Below are positions 23,511-34,815 of a DNA stretch of 64,000 nt, piece after piece. The notes beneath the pieces are model-generated. The model was not told the origin of the DNA, did not search any database, and saw only the letters and a list, made by a program, of their open reading frames with translations. Where the stretch lies: positions 25,985,253 to 26,049,252 of the forward strand of contig QVOM02000073.1 of assembly GCA_003586115.2 (NCBI GenBank). Direction: 5' to 3'. Origin of the DNA: Salvator merianae (taxonomy: Eukaryota > Chordata > Lepidosauria > Squamata > Teiidae). The first letter of the stretch is position 1; every line of letters starts with the position of its first letter. Both the position numbers and the translations under genes were made by a program.

Positions 23511-24840
23511 AGGGCCCAGTTACACCTAAGGCTCTGTCTGCAATTACCATAATAAGGGTATATTCAGACTAGCAATTTTTAAAATTGCCTGCATAAAAGA
23601 AACAAATAATTCCTGGGTGCACAGGAAAAACACTTACCCGATGAGGTGATTCAGCGATCTAAACTCACAGCCTGCAAAGGGTGCTGCTCACTGATTGGCC
23701 ACTCCCTAGCTGTCTGCCAAAGCAGTTTCCAAGTCCTTAACTCCTTAACTGTCAGAGTTTTTCTGTCTGCAAATCTCTCCCACCCCTCTTCTCCGGAGAA
23801 TAAAGGAAGGAGAGATTTGACATTTGCTTTGCAGACAGAAAAACCCTAGCAGTTAAGGACTTGGAAACTGCTTCAGCAGAGTGGCAGGAAGTGGTGATGC
23901 CTCGTTTGAACTGAAGTTTTTTATTAAAGCATCGGGGAATCAGAGAAGAAGGGAAGGAGAGATTTGCCAGTGCGGATAAACTTTTCAACTCCCCCCCCCC
24001 CGTCTTCTGTAATTAAAAAAAGCACACTGGACTTTAGTAGTGAGGCACTCTCTCCCACACCTCGCTACTAAAGTCTTTTTTTATGTACAGAAGGCACGGA
24101 GTTTGAAAAGTTCCCAGCACTGGCAAGACCTCACTTGTGCCCCCCTCCCTCCCTGTGCTTTTGTCCCACAGGTTCCAGCAAGGGTCTGATTGGTTGAGGT
24201 GCTCACTAAGGCGACCCGTGAACACTGAAGAACTGAATATGAAAGAGTCAACTTAGGGAGCTGCAGAGAGGCATGAGGGCAACTTCCAGGTAAGGCTTTT
24301 ATGGGCTCCCCAGCTTAGATGCTCTCAGAAGGGGACTAAAATAGGCTGTCTGAACACACCAAGGTGCTCTCATGGTCCTGAAAAGATACCTGATGCCATC
24401 CTTTCCCCATTTTCAGTGGCAGCAGATACCTTTGAAGTGATCACTTGCAGAGGCAGCTCCACTGCAAGGTGGGTTTTTTTCTGCTTCCTGCATGGAGGTG
24501 CCACAGAAAATAGCACTTCCTTATTCTGGAATGGAGGCAAGGGGGACTCTGCAGGTGGGGGGTATCATAGATGGAGGTGCCTTCCCCATCTGCCCAAAAC
24601 TGAGCTGCCTCTCCTGGAAATGGAGATGCAACCTAAATTTAAATCCACTTTGAATCCACCTTCAGAGTGAGAAAACACATCCAATGTAACAAACAGTTTT
24701 TCTTTCACATTACCTAACCCAGAAAATTCCCCTTTGGATTAGATAGTACAGAAACACAATGGCTCATCGTTTTGCTGATGTGTTCTCTCACTTCGAAGAT
24801 AGATCAAATGGAGATTAAAAGTTTAAAACTGGGAGTTTTT
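23511..24840. mobile_element. Composite of eroded short DNA transposons with strong inverted repeats
   Basis: The left edge AGGGCCCAGTTACACCTAA resembles the MITE end at 36,639-36,660. The right part (24,640-24,840) follows that same MITE: TGAATCCAC, AACACATC, CTAACCCA, TTTGCTGATGT, then GATTAAAA. In between lies an inverted repeat (23,722-23,780 with 23,810-23,871, GCAGTTTCCAAGTCCTTAAC and its complement). A second one surrounds ACTTTAGTAGTGAGG / CCTCGCTACTAAAGT at about 24,032-24,076. Boundaries of individual insertions are not resolved. Confidence 0.5.
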
Positions 24841-25682
24841 GCAATACAAATACCCTTCTAGATGATACAAATCCATATTTATCTTTTAGAAATACTAGTT
24901 TTAAGAGAATAGCCATTAAAGTTGCTTATGAGCATTATGTTCTTAAGATTGGGATAATTTTTCCCCTATTCAGCATCAATTTATTGTCTCAGCATTTGTC
25001 AATTTATTTTTCTTTAAGCACCTACTTTAGATAAACTTTATAAGCTTGCAGAGAGTAAATTTTTATCAGCATAAAGTTGAAATAGGTTATGGCTTCAAAT
25101 TTAGACTATGCTGTAAAGGATAGCACTCTAATGAGAAGTGCTTTATTTTGCTGAACTACTGCAGAAGTGTGGCTTAACAAGAAGTCCAGAGAGTTATGTA
25201 TTTGGCAGAGCACCTCATTTGGCTAAGTGTGGGAATTAAAAAAATATTTTAATTCTATTTCTTCTATTAACATTTTTCAACTTTTTGCCTAGGAATCACA
25301 AAAATTATCCTTCAAGGTATTTCTATTTCTTAAGCTCCTCAGCAGAAAAGTCAACTCAGCCATTGGAACAGAAGTTAATGGAGGAGATTAACAAACAAGA
25401 AAGAAAATTTAAAAGGTCTCATTCGTATATATGGAGGGAATTTGAAGTGACTGAGGCAGTGATTCCTGCATGTGGTATCTAAGACAGCATGCAGAGCTGC
25501 TGCTCAGGTGTTTAGGGAGCTACAAGACTGTAGATTTCTGTTGTGTGGATGCAGCCTGATTATTACTGTTTAGCAATTCTTTTTTCCCCTAATGAACAAT
25601 ACATTACAACCAAAATGCAAAAAAAACAACAGAAAAACCTTTTTAAATGCAGTATGTTGATGGGCCACTGCCCTGACTTAAA
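24841..25682. other. Unannotated AT-rich DNA
   Basis: No gene or classifiable repeat is seen. Confidence 0.5.
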
Positions 25683-26220
25683 GGGCCTGTTCACACTAAG
25701 CGAGTGGTACATTCCAGGACGCTCGCTAGAATGCAAGATTTGCACTTGTAAACAGCCCCAGCTGACCCAAAATCTACCAAAGCCCATCTGATGCTTAACT
25801 GAATCCAACCAGCTGTGGTCAACTAAATTGTAGTCTCCAGTCCGACCTGCGCAATCAGATGAGGATCAGGGAAGATGCGTTTGCACCATTTCTGGGTTCA
25901 AAATGGTGGCACGGTGGGCTGGTAGGGCCACGCAGGCTCAGTTTGCTGGTTCACACCCTGGTTCATATCTTGGGGTCCGGACCCTGGTGGCCTTTTCAGA
26001 CACAAGTTCAAACACAGCTCCTCGGGGTTCGAACACAGTTCCTCGGGGTTCGAACACAGCTACCGAAGTAGTGTGCTCCCATTTGCACTGTGTCCAGTGC
26101 TGGTCGGCTTGCAGTGTGTTCCAGTGCTGACAGGTGCGAAGACCTCTCTCCGTACCCAAACCCAACTGACCCAAACCATGCTAGTTAGAATGTTCTACTG
26201 TGGCAAGTGCAAACAGACTC
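25683..26220. mobile_element. Family C short DNA transposon (C2), 538 bp
   Basis: It starts GGGCCTGTTCACACTAAGCG and ends GGCAAGTGCAAACAGACTC. The body follows C1 and C3: GTCCGACCTGCGCAATC, GATCAGGGAAGATG, TTTGCACCATTTCTGG. A 23-bp tandem duplication with CTCGGGGTTCGAACACAG is present at about 26,011-26,056; it looks like a polymerase III B box by chance. No convincing target duplication was found. Confidence 0.7.
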
Positions 26221-27299
26221 ATTAATGCTTCATGCCTTCTTTGCATGTTCTAATCTACAAATGCAAGCAATAATTATTCTTTTCCTCTGCATTAAATTTA
26301 CATACAGCTGATACTGAAAATGAAACCTTTCCCAGTGCTGGAATTTCAGGGAATCCAATGGAACTGCACAGTATAGATTTCTAAATCCAGACTTATTTTT
26401 ATAAGGAAAAAAAAAGATTTTCCCAGTTATAGTCAAAAGGGCTCCCCTTTTTTTCATTCTAGAAGGCAGTCAGTTATAGAGATGTGTGCAAACAAAAATT
26501 AAGTGTTCAGTTAGTATTAGAAAAAAAACACCTATTTATTTAATCAAACAGTTGTTTGCATTTGATTTCAAACGTGTTTGGGAACAAAAATTTCAGCCTT
26601 CTAAAAAAAAAAAAAAAAGCCCTTTTTAAGAGCAAAAACACAGTGAACATGAAGTGTTCGCGAGTGGGGACTGGTTTAGTTAGAAGAAATTTATCTGAAT
26701 ATTTGAACAATTGCATATTCAGTTTAATGCAGATAGCCTTGTACATAAAGTATTTGATTCATTTTTTGAATACAAACTGAATTTTGAAAATGTCTGCTCA
26801 ATTATAGTTAATGTTTCTTCATTGCGCTATCAGTGGTTAATGGAAATCAAGCTTAAATCATTAAAGGCAAACATATTTCAGATACAATTTGTATACTTTA
26901 TGTATCTTCCATGTCAGTAAAACAACTCTTATCCTTTAGGATCAGTGAACTTGAACACAAAGTAATTGACTGACTCGAGTGAAGCTATCTCAGTAATTTA
27001 CTCAATTGTTATAATTTGGGGAACCAGGTTATTGGCATCACACAACAATTTTTATCTAACTTCTCTGACAGTTTTTCACACAAATGACCCAAACTTTCCT
27101 TAATCTCCCGAATTTTCTTTAAACTGTGGTACCAAACAAAGTTGACCACTTTTGACATATCTGTTTGCCTGATCCTTAAATGTTTTGACATCTGAGAAGT
27201 TTGCTGACTTGAGTATCACTTCTGCCAAGTTCAAAATACTGTAACGTAATGTTTATATCAACCAAGACACTTATTCAGAACAAGAAGCATCAAGAATAA
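26221..27299. other. AT-rich DNA with a possible hAT-like end
   Basis: TAGAGATGTGTGCA at 26,477-26,490 resembles the hAT-like end at 20,304, and GTTTGAAA-like words follow. No matching right end was located. No gene is recognised. Confidence 0.35.
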
Positions 27300-29332
27300 A
27301 GGCACACATATGGTTATAAAATGAGTAATATTAATTTAAAAATTATTTTGATTGTGATTATATAATTATGTTTCTGGGGGACTCCATACAAAGTAGTTAT
27401 GCAGTAAAAGAAAAATTAAAAGATTTTCAAGAAGTTTCTGACCTAAAAGTTAATTGGAATAAATAAATAAAAAAAAGAAAGATGAAAAATAATTCCCAAA
27501 ATGATCAGTTAAAAATACAACCCTCTTTTGAATAATAACATGTTTTTAAATACTTAAGTGTCAAAATTCCCAAGGATGTTAATAAAATAGTAAAATTATA
27601 TTCCACTTATTAAATCCATTAAGAAAGTAAGTTAAAATAAAAAAATGTATTGGGCAGAATTGCATCTTTACAAAGAATATTTTTCCAAAATTATTATTTT
27701 ATTTTCAAACTACATTTATGTATATTAAGCTCAGTTGTTTAAGATGTGGAGAAAATGTATGGTACAATTGGCAAGAATGATAGCACATAGACCTGCAAAT
27801 TTAAGAAGATGAGGAATAACTGATTTAAAGATATATTATAAAACTTTTCAATTTGGGCAATGCATTAATTATTATGAACTGCCTTGGGAACAATGGGTTC
27901 AAATAGCATTCCAAGGAAAAATATAATGGTAGAATCTTCATTATTTACTTCATTGAAAAATCCCATTGAACAAATATCCCATCATTTATAAAACATAAAA
28001 CATATGGATGAAATGGCAAAAACTTTTAGCTTCAGAACCTTCACTGATTATCCCAATAAATGATCTTCCTAAATTTCCATTGATGTTTAATTTGCTGCAA
28101 AGAAAATCACTAAAGGACAAACAATACAGTTAAATTATTATGATGATGATGAAGAAGGTAAATCTAAAGACTTGGAAGTGCCACAAAATGCACTGCAATT
28201 AGGAGTGAACAGTTGGCCACACTATTTTTAACTGAAAGTTTTCATTACAGAGGAGATAAAAATGCAGCAAGACACCCACTGAGATATTTCAAGCATCTAA
28301 TTGATAAATATCAGTGTCTTAATAAAGGATTAGTTTCTAAATTATATAATGACAAGAATTCAATTGTCGAATTTAAAAGATTTTCAAAAATCTTGGAAGA
28401 CAAACTTTCAAATCATGCTAGAAGATAATGAATGGAAGCAACTGATATTAAATGAAAATACATTCAGTAAAGCACCAAAAATCAAAGAAATAAGACTGAA
28501 CATTTATACAAGTGGCATTGAACACTGATCCATATTATACATTATATACAATCCTGTTCCTCCAACTGCTGGCATTGAAAAAGAAAAAGGGTGCCTTCTT
28601 CCATATGGGAAGGGAATGTAAAAAAAATGATTTTTTTGCAAAATAATACATCAAGAAATTACATCATTATAACAGAAAAAGAGGCAGTGGCTATTTATTT
28701 GGAAATCTGGAAGCACTTTCTGAAACAGTAGATATAAATGTACCGCATTATCTATCATCTATAAGATCTGTATTCAATTTATAATGACACTTAAAATTAA
28801 ATGATCATATTACATTCCAACAACAACTATGGTGGGAAGAGGGGATTGGATGGGAGGCACTGAAGGGAAACAATGTATTATAATATGTATTATACATTTA
28901 ATTATACAATCAATAAAATAAAACAAAAAAAAATGAAAGAAATTACATCATTATTATCTATATAATTTATTGATCTGTTGCCTATACTTAAAAATTTCAC
29001 TCTCAAAAGAATTTTTTCTCTCTCATAAATAATTATAAAATCTTTCTTTCAATCTCTTATTAACCTGATAGATGTAATAACTGTATTTGATTATATGCAT
29101 ACATACTCGTTATAAGAAGGAAAAATCAGAAAGAACGTTAATATAGAAGTTAATGTTTTGTGATTGGTTTAAATAGTTATTTTACTTATTACTTTATTTA
29201 AATATTCACATTATTTATTATTACTTTTTAAAAATATGCTTACGTGTAAATTATTATATATGTTTAAACTTAATAAAAAATTACTTCTTCGTCTTCAAAA
29301 AATCTATACACTTAGATGAATTCCTCAGCTAA
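27300..29332 (+). mobile_element. L1-type LINE ORF2 3' half, decayed, with a nested L1 tail
   Basis: Successive plus-strand pieces follow L1 ORF2 order. KLKDFQEVSDLKVNWNK lies at about 27,411-27,462. IPKDVNKIVKL is at about 27,567-27,600, and GRIASLQRIFFQNYYF follows at about 27,653-27,703. FHMGREC at about 28,596-28,616 stands where intact copies have an HMWWxC motif. The reverse transcriptase YADD position just upstream is destroyed. Many stops and shifts are present. The copy continues past a nested insertion (28,671-28,938) and is again cut by a MITE at 29,333. Confidence 0.75.
28653..28955 (+). mobile_element. 5'-truncated L1 tail with 17-bp target duplication
   Basis: AGAAATTACATCATTAT occurs at about 28,654-28,670 and again at 28,939-28,955. 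The second copy directly follows an A-rich tail (AATAAAATAAAACAAAAAAA at about 28,913-28,932). The enclosed 268 bp includes GGTGGGAAGAGGGGATTGGA, typical of a LINE 3' untranslated region. Together these indicate target-primed insertion of a truncated L1 into the older L1. Confidence 0.65.
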
Positions 29333-29759
29333 GGCCCTTTCTACACTTAACCTGCCTTAAAACTGGATCACTGCATCCAGATTAGCAAAGCCACTAATCT
29401 GGATTGCAGAGAGACATGGGTGAGATCAGCACCATTTGCACTAATGACACTGATCTGGATTACCCTATACTGTGGCTGTGAAGCTCATGCGAGGCCATAC
29501 ACCCACACCTCCAAACGCTAGGCACCTGCTAGTACTTCCAAACACACTTTTCATGTTCCAGATCAGTCTGCTGGTCCCTTTGGTAGACCTAATTAATTGG
29601 TCTACCATTAAGGCCTTCCTTGATCTGGATTTCATTCTGACAGAGCAGACCAGTGGTGGGCATGGCCTCATATATTTGCTCATATGTGCAGATCTTTGTA
29701 GCCTAGAAGTGAACTACACAGATCCTTAATATCGATTAAGGGTAGTTGCAGAAAGGCCC
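29333..29759. mobile_element. 427-bp MITE with TAA duplication
   Basis: The left end GGCCCTTTCTACACTTAACC and the right end GGTAGTTGCAGAAAGGCCC are imperfect inverted repeats. TAA flanks it at 29,330-29,332 and 29,760-29,762. The interior repeats the word ATCTGGAT/ATCCAGAT in both orientations. The duplication and the GGC/GGG start fit PIF/Harbinger. It split L1-derived sequence. Confidence 0.75.
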
Positions 29760-29762
29760 TAA

Positions 29763-30165
29763 ATTCATTACTTTTATTTTGAGGTGTAAATGTGCAAATC
29801 TCACATAAGAAATTGGTTAGATTCAGGTTATCAACAGCACATTTAATCATTGTACAGAACTGCAAAATAATTTCAACACTGAATATAGAAAATTTGTATT
29901 ATAAACTATGGGACATAGCAGTGGGAGAATATATCGCTCATTTATACGATAATTTATTAGGAGATATCACAGTCTTTTAATAAAGAATGGGACCCATTAT
30001 TAGATGAAATATAAAGATTTGTGTGGTCAATACTCCTCAGTAAGCAAATTTTAGATTTATGATAATACAGACACATAGATCAAAGTATGTATTAATGGAT
30101 TATTTTAATCAAGTAATATATGTATCTCACTTTGGTATAGATAAGGATGTATATGTATTGTTATA
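29763..30165 (+). mobile_element. L1-type LINE ORF2 C-terminal fragment
   Basis: The plus-strand frame around 29,880-29,975 reads LWDIAVGEYIAHLY, resembling the extreme C-terminal part of L1 ORF2. It is plausibly the continuation of the L1 on the other side of the 427-bp MITE. Confidence 0.5.
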
Positions 30166-30169
30166 TTAT

Positions 30170-30515
30170 TAGAACATAAGAACATAAGATGAGCCCTGGT
30201 GGAACTGTGTTCGAACTTGAAGGCCACCAGGGTCACAGTGGCCCACCAACTGCTTCTGGGCATTCTCAAGCAGAAAACAAAGACAAACCCTTCACCTGCT
30301 CATGCATCCCTGCAAATGAACTTAGGAAGCATCCTACCTGTCTCTCCAACCTGGAGCCACGACTTAAGCATCCATTCTCATAGCCATTGATGCACCTGTC
30401 CTCCATACATTTGTCTAACCTGTTCTTAAAGCTATCCAGTGTAGTTGCCATCACCACTTCTGGGAGTAAATTCCATAGTCTGATGACTCTCTGGATTAAA
30501 AAAAGAATTCTGAAA
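30170..30515. mobile_element. Interspersed repeat opening with AGAACATAAGAACATAAGA
   Basis: AGAACATAAGAACATAAGAT begins at about 30,171. It is followed by AGCCCTGGTGGA, GTGGCCCACCAACTGC, CCATTGATGCACCTGTCCTC, TTTGTCTAACC, TTAAAGC-ATCCA and GGGAGTAAATTCCATAGTCTG. This string of landmarks belongs to a very common reptile interspersed repeat that I recognise but cannot assign confidently to a named family (CR1-derived or SINE-like). Confidence 0.7.
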
Positions 30516-31589
30516 TTCTTAAGTTAAACCTGTATTCTCAGAAACGTGAAAAAAATAAATAACAAGCCAAAGGAGGGGAAGATGACAGACAAGTTGGATG
30601 GACAGCTCAATGATGTATAATGTGTGCTAATGCATTGATATTCTGTTTTTATTGCTCAAATAAAATGGATTTGATTCAAGAATACAGTGATGTACATTTC
30701 ATCACCACTGTGTCCTACAATCTGAGATCAAAGACGTGACTGGATGTCCTGTCAAGAATTGCAAGATCTTCCTATAGGTGGGTTAAGATGACAAGCATTT
30801 ATCCATACTCACTGGCTGACTGGTGCTATCATTAAGGTTACTAGTAATAAGGGGTTTTATGATAACCTCTGAGGAGTTTATTGTGCCAGAAGAACAGTTG
30901 CAAGTGCGGGTGGGACTTCAACTTGCAACTTTGGCAATGAAGAAATGTGAGGACAATCCTTTGCTCCTGCAAGCAGAAACAGATTGCACATGCTAAAAGG
31001 TAAACTACAAAGAAGCACTATAATTTAAAATATTAAAATTCCTGCTCGGAACCCCCTAGCAGCAACATTACAAAATGTGGATGTTTTCCTGTCCTACTTT
31101 CCTTGAAAATGCTATTATGTATTCACTTCATACCTCCAAATCATATAATTTTCCATATCTAACCTTAATTCCCATAGAACGATATTACTGGAAATACAGT
31201 ATGATTGATATCTTGCTAGTTACTGCTGCTGATCAAGGTACACTCTGTAAAAATTGTGCCTCGTATTTAATCCTCTGTCATGATCAATATTCAGCCTCTG
31301 AATGTGTTTCAGTTTGCCAGGGGTGAGCACCACAAGTGTCAAAGGGTTAGCAAGTGCAGCTTTCAATAAGCTGGCTTCAAATCGACTCCATCTTCCAGCC
31401 TGAAGTCTTTCCTTAGTTTATGCAGAAAAACATAGCATGCCACAGTGGTTAAAGTGACTCTCTCAGATTGCAAGGGGTCTATTTATACCCCTGTCCAGAT
31501 GCTGCTTCTAATAGGAGCAGTTGTCAATGAGCAACCTAGGCACGGGAACCCTGATCTGTATTATTATTTGAAAACAATGTCTTCCCCTT
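30516..31589. other. Unannotated DNA upstream of the CpG island
   Basis: No gene or classifiable repeat is seen. An 83-codon frame at 31,075-31,326 has no domain. Confidence 0.5.
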
Positions 31590-32705
31590 TATGGTTTGAA
31601 GGATAATTTTAAGAGTGAGAAAGATGAGGACCCCTCCCCGTCAAAGTCTATACTGAACCCCCAAATTCCCTTTATGGCCAGCTCCCTTCCCAAAGACTTC
31701 CCTCCCACCCTTCCGGAGCCCCTGATGCCTGGGTTGCTTAGCAACCACCACCATTCACTTTCCTTCTCTCTTGTAATACAACCCTTTGAAATTCAAGGGG
31801 TATGTGTGTGCGGGCGAGAGTGCGAGCGCAAGCGCGCGCACGCGACCGTCTGTCTGTCTTTATGCGCTGGGCCCTCTCGTTTTGACAGGGAAGCACTCGG
31901 TAGTTGTGTAGGAAGCGATGCCTTTTTCCTCTCGGACCCGAGGGGGCCGCCACCGGAACGGCCTCGGCTCCTGAAGGCAGCCTTGCACATGTGTAATCGA
32001 ACGTGGCGGCGTCGGCGAAATAAATAAACCTGCCTCCTCTAAACTGACAGACCACGCATGTGTTGCCAGTGCGGCGGCAGCGACGGAGAGAAGCCGCCGC
32101 GAGCCCGGGCCCCCGTGCGCATCCTTTCCACTTTGACCTCCGTCTTTAAGCTGCATCGAGGCAAAAGCTTTCCTGCCTCCTCTGTGCTGCCCCCGCTTCT
32201 CCTTTCGCGCCCTCGCCTCAGTCCTCGATCTGTGAGGGATTGTGCGGCGTCTTCCTTTTCTGCTTTCCCCCTTATCGGTTTCACGAGTGTGTACGTGTGC
32301 ATCTTCGCCTCCCCGCCCCCCTTCCTTTCTCTCAGTGAGGCGATTTCTCTAAATTTGGAAGCTGGCTGCTGCTGCTGCTGCCGCCGCCGCTGCCGCTACC
32401 ATTGCCCTAACTGATGCTTTTCATTTGGAGGTGGGGAAATAAAATCGTTTCTACACCGGGGTTTGTAGAGCTCTGAGTGTTCACTCCCGACACACCATAA
32501 ACCCACCGATCTCCGAATATTAATTTGGCAGCAGCTGGGAGGCAAGAGAGCAAGTGCATCATCCTCCTGGCGGGACTTGGTAACCGGAGGGAGGGGGGGG
32601 GCAATATCTTCTCCACTACAGATCACTAAATAAAGCAGGGGGGACGGATCCGTCCGCAACCGAGAAAAAGGGGGCGGGAAAGTGTGTGGGTCTGGAAAAA
32701 AGGCG

Positions 32706-32747
32706 AGAGAGAGAGAGGGAGAGAGAGAGAGAGAGAGAGAGGGAGAG
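32706..32747. repeat. GA simple repeat in the presumed 5' leader
   Basis: A GAGA tract with occasional GGGA interruptions abuts the candidate start codon at 32,748. Its purine-only character just before a start codon is unusual and may affect scanning or chromatin. Confidence 0.85.
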
Positions 32748-32857
32748 ATGGGTCCTCCAAATCTGCCAAGCTACGGGAGCTTCCTTCCACTCATGGATGC
32801 AGCATCTTCTCTCAAAATGATGGTGCGGGCGCTCCTGCTCGTCTCCCTCATCCAGGG
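32748..32857 (+). CDS. Candidate first coding exon with signal peptide, gene unidentified
   Basis: An ATG at 32,748 with G at -3 and G at +4 opens 36 codons plus two bases. The exon closes at CAGGG|GTAAGC, a strong splice donor (GT at 32,858). The peptide begins MGPPNLPSYGSFLP and ends in the hydrophobic stretch MMVRALLLVSLIQG, which looks like a signal peptide h-region starting after a Lys. Internal Met codons at 32,817 and 32,820 (AAAATGATGG) are also good start contexts and would give a short classical signal peptide. The split codon begins GG, so residue 37 would be Gly. An ATG at 32,684 in another frame overlaps the start. Position inside the CpG island supports a real gene start. I do not recognise the protein. 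No second exon was identified in the remaining 31 kb. Confidence 0.5.
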
Positions 32858-33600
32858 GTAAGCTCTGCTTTCTGTTTGCTACGGAGGGTTGCGGGGAGGC
32901 TCTGCCGGCGCTGGTAAGGGGGGGGGGAGAGATGGAGGGGGAGGGGAAAAAACGGACGATTATAAATGCATAGGGCTGGAAGGAGGATGCTAGAGGGCTG
33001 CAGGAACCGCGGTGTGTGTGTGTGTGTATATATGGGGGGGGGAGACTGATTTAGCTCTATGTGCGTTCCGTAATCATTGTCATCTTCGTTGTGAACCCAT
33101 ACTTTCCCTTATTGAGGCGCTGGGAAGAAAAGTGGGGGGCGAATGGATGCTAGAGCAGTCCGTGGGGTTTTGTTTCTGTCTTCTTCCACCCCCCCCCAAG
33201 GAGGGGGATGGGATGACGGGGGAGATGCCGTTCCCGCGAAGGTTTCTGCCCGCAGTGTACGGTTTGTTTCAGCGCGAAGGAATTATTAGGATCAAGCCTG
33301 GCTGACGGGAGAGAATAGGCAGCTTTGGGCAGCCATAACGGTGCTCTGCGTCTGTGTGTTTGTCTGCGCGCGCGCGCTTTTAAATATTCTGCGCCGGCCT
33401 TCCTTCTCGCCCGGGCCAAGGGCACCCCACGGCACCCTCCATTCCCACCCCACGCTGGTCCAGGAGGAGAAGAGTCTCCTTCTGGCTCGCTTTCCCTCCC
33501 GCGGCAGTGATGGCACGCGAGCGAAGCCCTCAGGGGAGGAACCGGCATCGCTCTTCCCCATGGCAGCCGATCAAATGCTTACACCGGGGCTTTAATGGCT

Positions 33601-34508
33601 GTACTTCTTTGACAGGGGCATGGTAGATTATGCTGTAACCACGAGCGCGCCGTGGGTGCGTCGTCGGTGTGTGTGTGTGTGTTTATATGCCCTTCAGGGC
33701 ATATAGCATAGGCTGTAGGCAAAGGATGTGGCGGCGGTAGAAAGAGAAGGTAGTTGTTATTGCAGTGCTAAACGCGGCGCTGCTGCAGAGCTAGGCATGT
33801 TGAGCTCTAAACTGTGGACACTGTGATGAGCACACCTGGAGAGAAAAAGAACCAAATCCTTCCAAATGCCCAGCCATTCATGAGCCCAGAGCCTGCCCTG
33901 GGGAGACAAGCTCGGGTACTGTTGATGTGTGGGGGAAGGAGGCGCCTCCTCCCTCTTGGTATAATATTTGGCAGCACTCAACAGATGCAATTGTTCACTT
34001 CCCTTTTACGTGCCATATTTAACAAGGGCTAACACGGTTCTTTGAAAAATGGCAAAGCTCCCAATATGATATTTCTGTTTGAGAATTTATTCCCTGCACA
34101 GAAGAAGAAGAAAGTGTGGCTGGTGGGAGACCTGGATTTTTCTTCCCTATTTTACTGATATGATGATTTTATACAATGCTTCAGTGCTGTACCATTTCTA
34201 TTTTATTGGTCCCATTCCCATCCTTCTCAACTGGTACCTGAACTAGAGATGGGAGCATTGCAATAACGATAAATCCAACAACAGGGTGAGTAAAGAGAGT
34301 AAGGTTGTATGTGTTTGTACAACTTAGTTACCTGTGGCTTTTCAGGTACTGATGCTCTTACACTTCCGGTTATCCTTGACCATTGGACGTGCTGTTGGGA
34401 GCTGATAATGCTAATGTCTCACATCGTCTGGAAAGTGAAAGGTTCCTCACCCCTTCTGCAGAAGCAATAAACATTTATTCTCTGTTTCATTCTCAGGTGA
34501 ATAAATAT
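33601..34508. other. Presumed intron 1, no further feature except a hairpin
   Basis: If the exon is real this is intron. A perfect inverted repeat TATATGCCCT/AGGGCATATA with a 2-base loop lies at 33,684-33,705, right after a GT run. No coding exon is recognised. Confidence 0.45.
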
Positions 34509-34516
34509 TTATTGTT

Positions 34517-34807
34517 TAGAAATGTTCTGAACTGGTTTGGGTTCAAACCTGTCTGAATCAAACAGGATGTTCAAAAGGCTCAAGTTTGCACTGAACATCC
34601 TGCCTGTTTTTAAATACAGTTCAAATTCAAACCAAAGGGGTCTTCAAACAAATCTAGAGAACACACACTGTTTGATATGAGGTTTGAAGGTGCTCAAAGG
34701 GGTTTGAAAGGTTTGTATTCAAATTAAACAACCTGCCTGCTTGAAGGAAAAGTTTGAATTCAGTTCGATTCAAACCAACCAGCCAATTTAAGTTCGTACA
34801 CATCTCA
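34517..34807. mobile_element. hAT-like short element related to the one at 20,304
   Basis: The ends TAGAAATGTTC and GTACACATCTCA are degenerate forms of TAGAGATGTGCA and its complement. The flanks TTATTGTT and CTATTCTT agree at 6 of 8 positions. The interior shares GGTTTGAA/TTCAAACC words with 20,304-20,614. Confidence 0.55.
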
Positions 34808-34815
34808 CTATTCTT

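Larger units (their letters stand above)
31790..33600 (+). promoter_or_regulatory. CpG island, candidate promoter and 5' leader
   Basis: Base composition changes abruptly from AT-rich to GC-rich with abundant CpG: GCGAGAGTGCGAGCGCAAGC at 31,814-31,833 and CGGCGTCGGCG near 32,007-32,017. There is also a CTGCTGCTGCTGCCGCCGCC run at about 32,370-32,390. GGGGGCGGGAAA at 32,670-32,681 combines GC-box and E2F-like sequences, and GGACGGATCCGTCC at 32,642-32,655 is a perfect palindrome. No canonical TATA box is evident, as usual for CpG-island promoters. The start of transcription cannot be placed from sequence alone. Confidence 0.75.

Noticed and set aside
26011..26056. GGTTCGAAC strings resembling a tRNA B box
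   Set aside because: They are part of a 23-bp tandem duplication inside a family C element, with no matching A box or cloverleaf.
32058..32414. 118-codon plus-strand frame in the CpG island
   Set aside because: GC-rich DNA is poor in stop codons, frames are open on both strands here, and the residues (Cys/Arg runs from CTG/CCG repeats) look like translated leader sequence.
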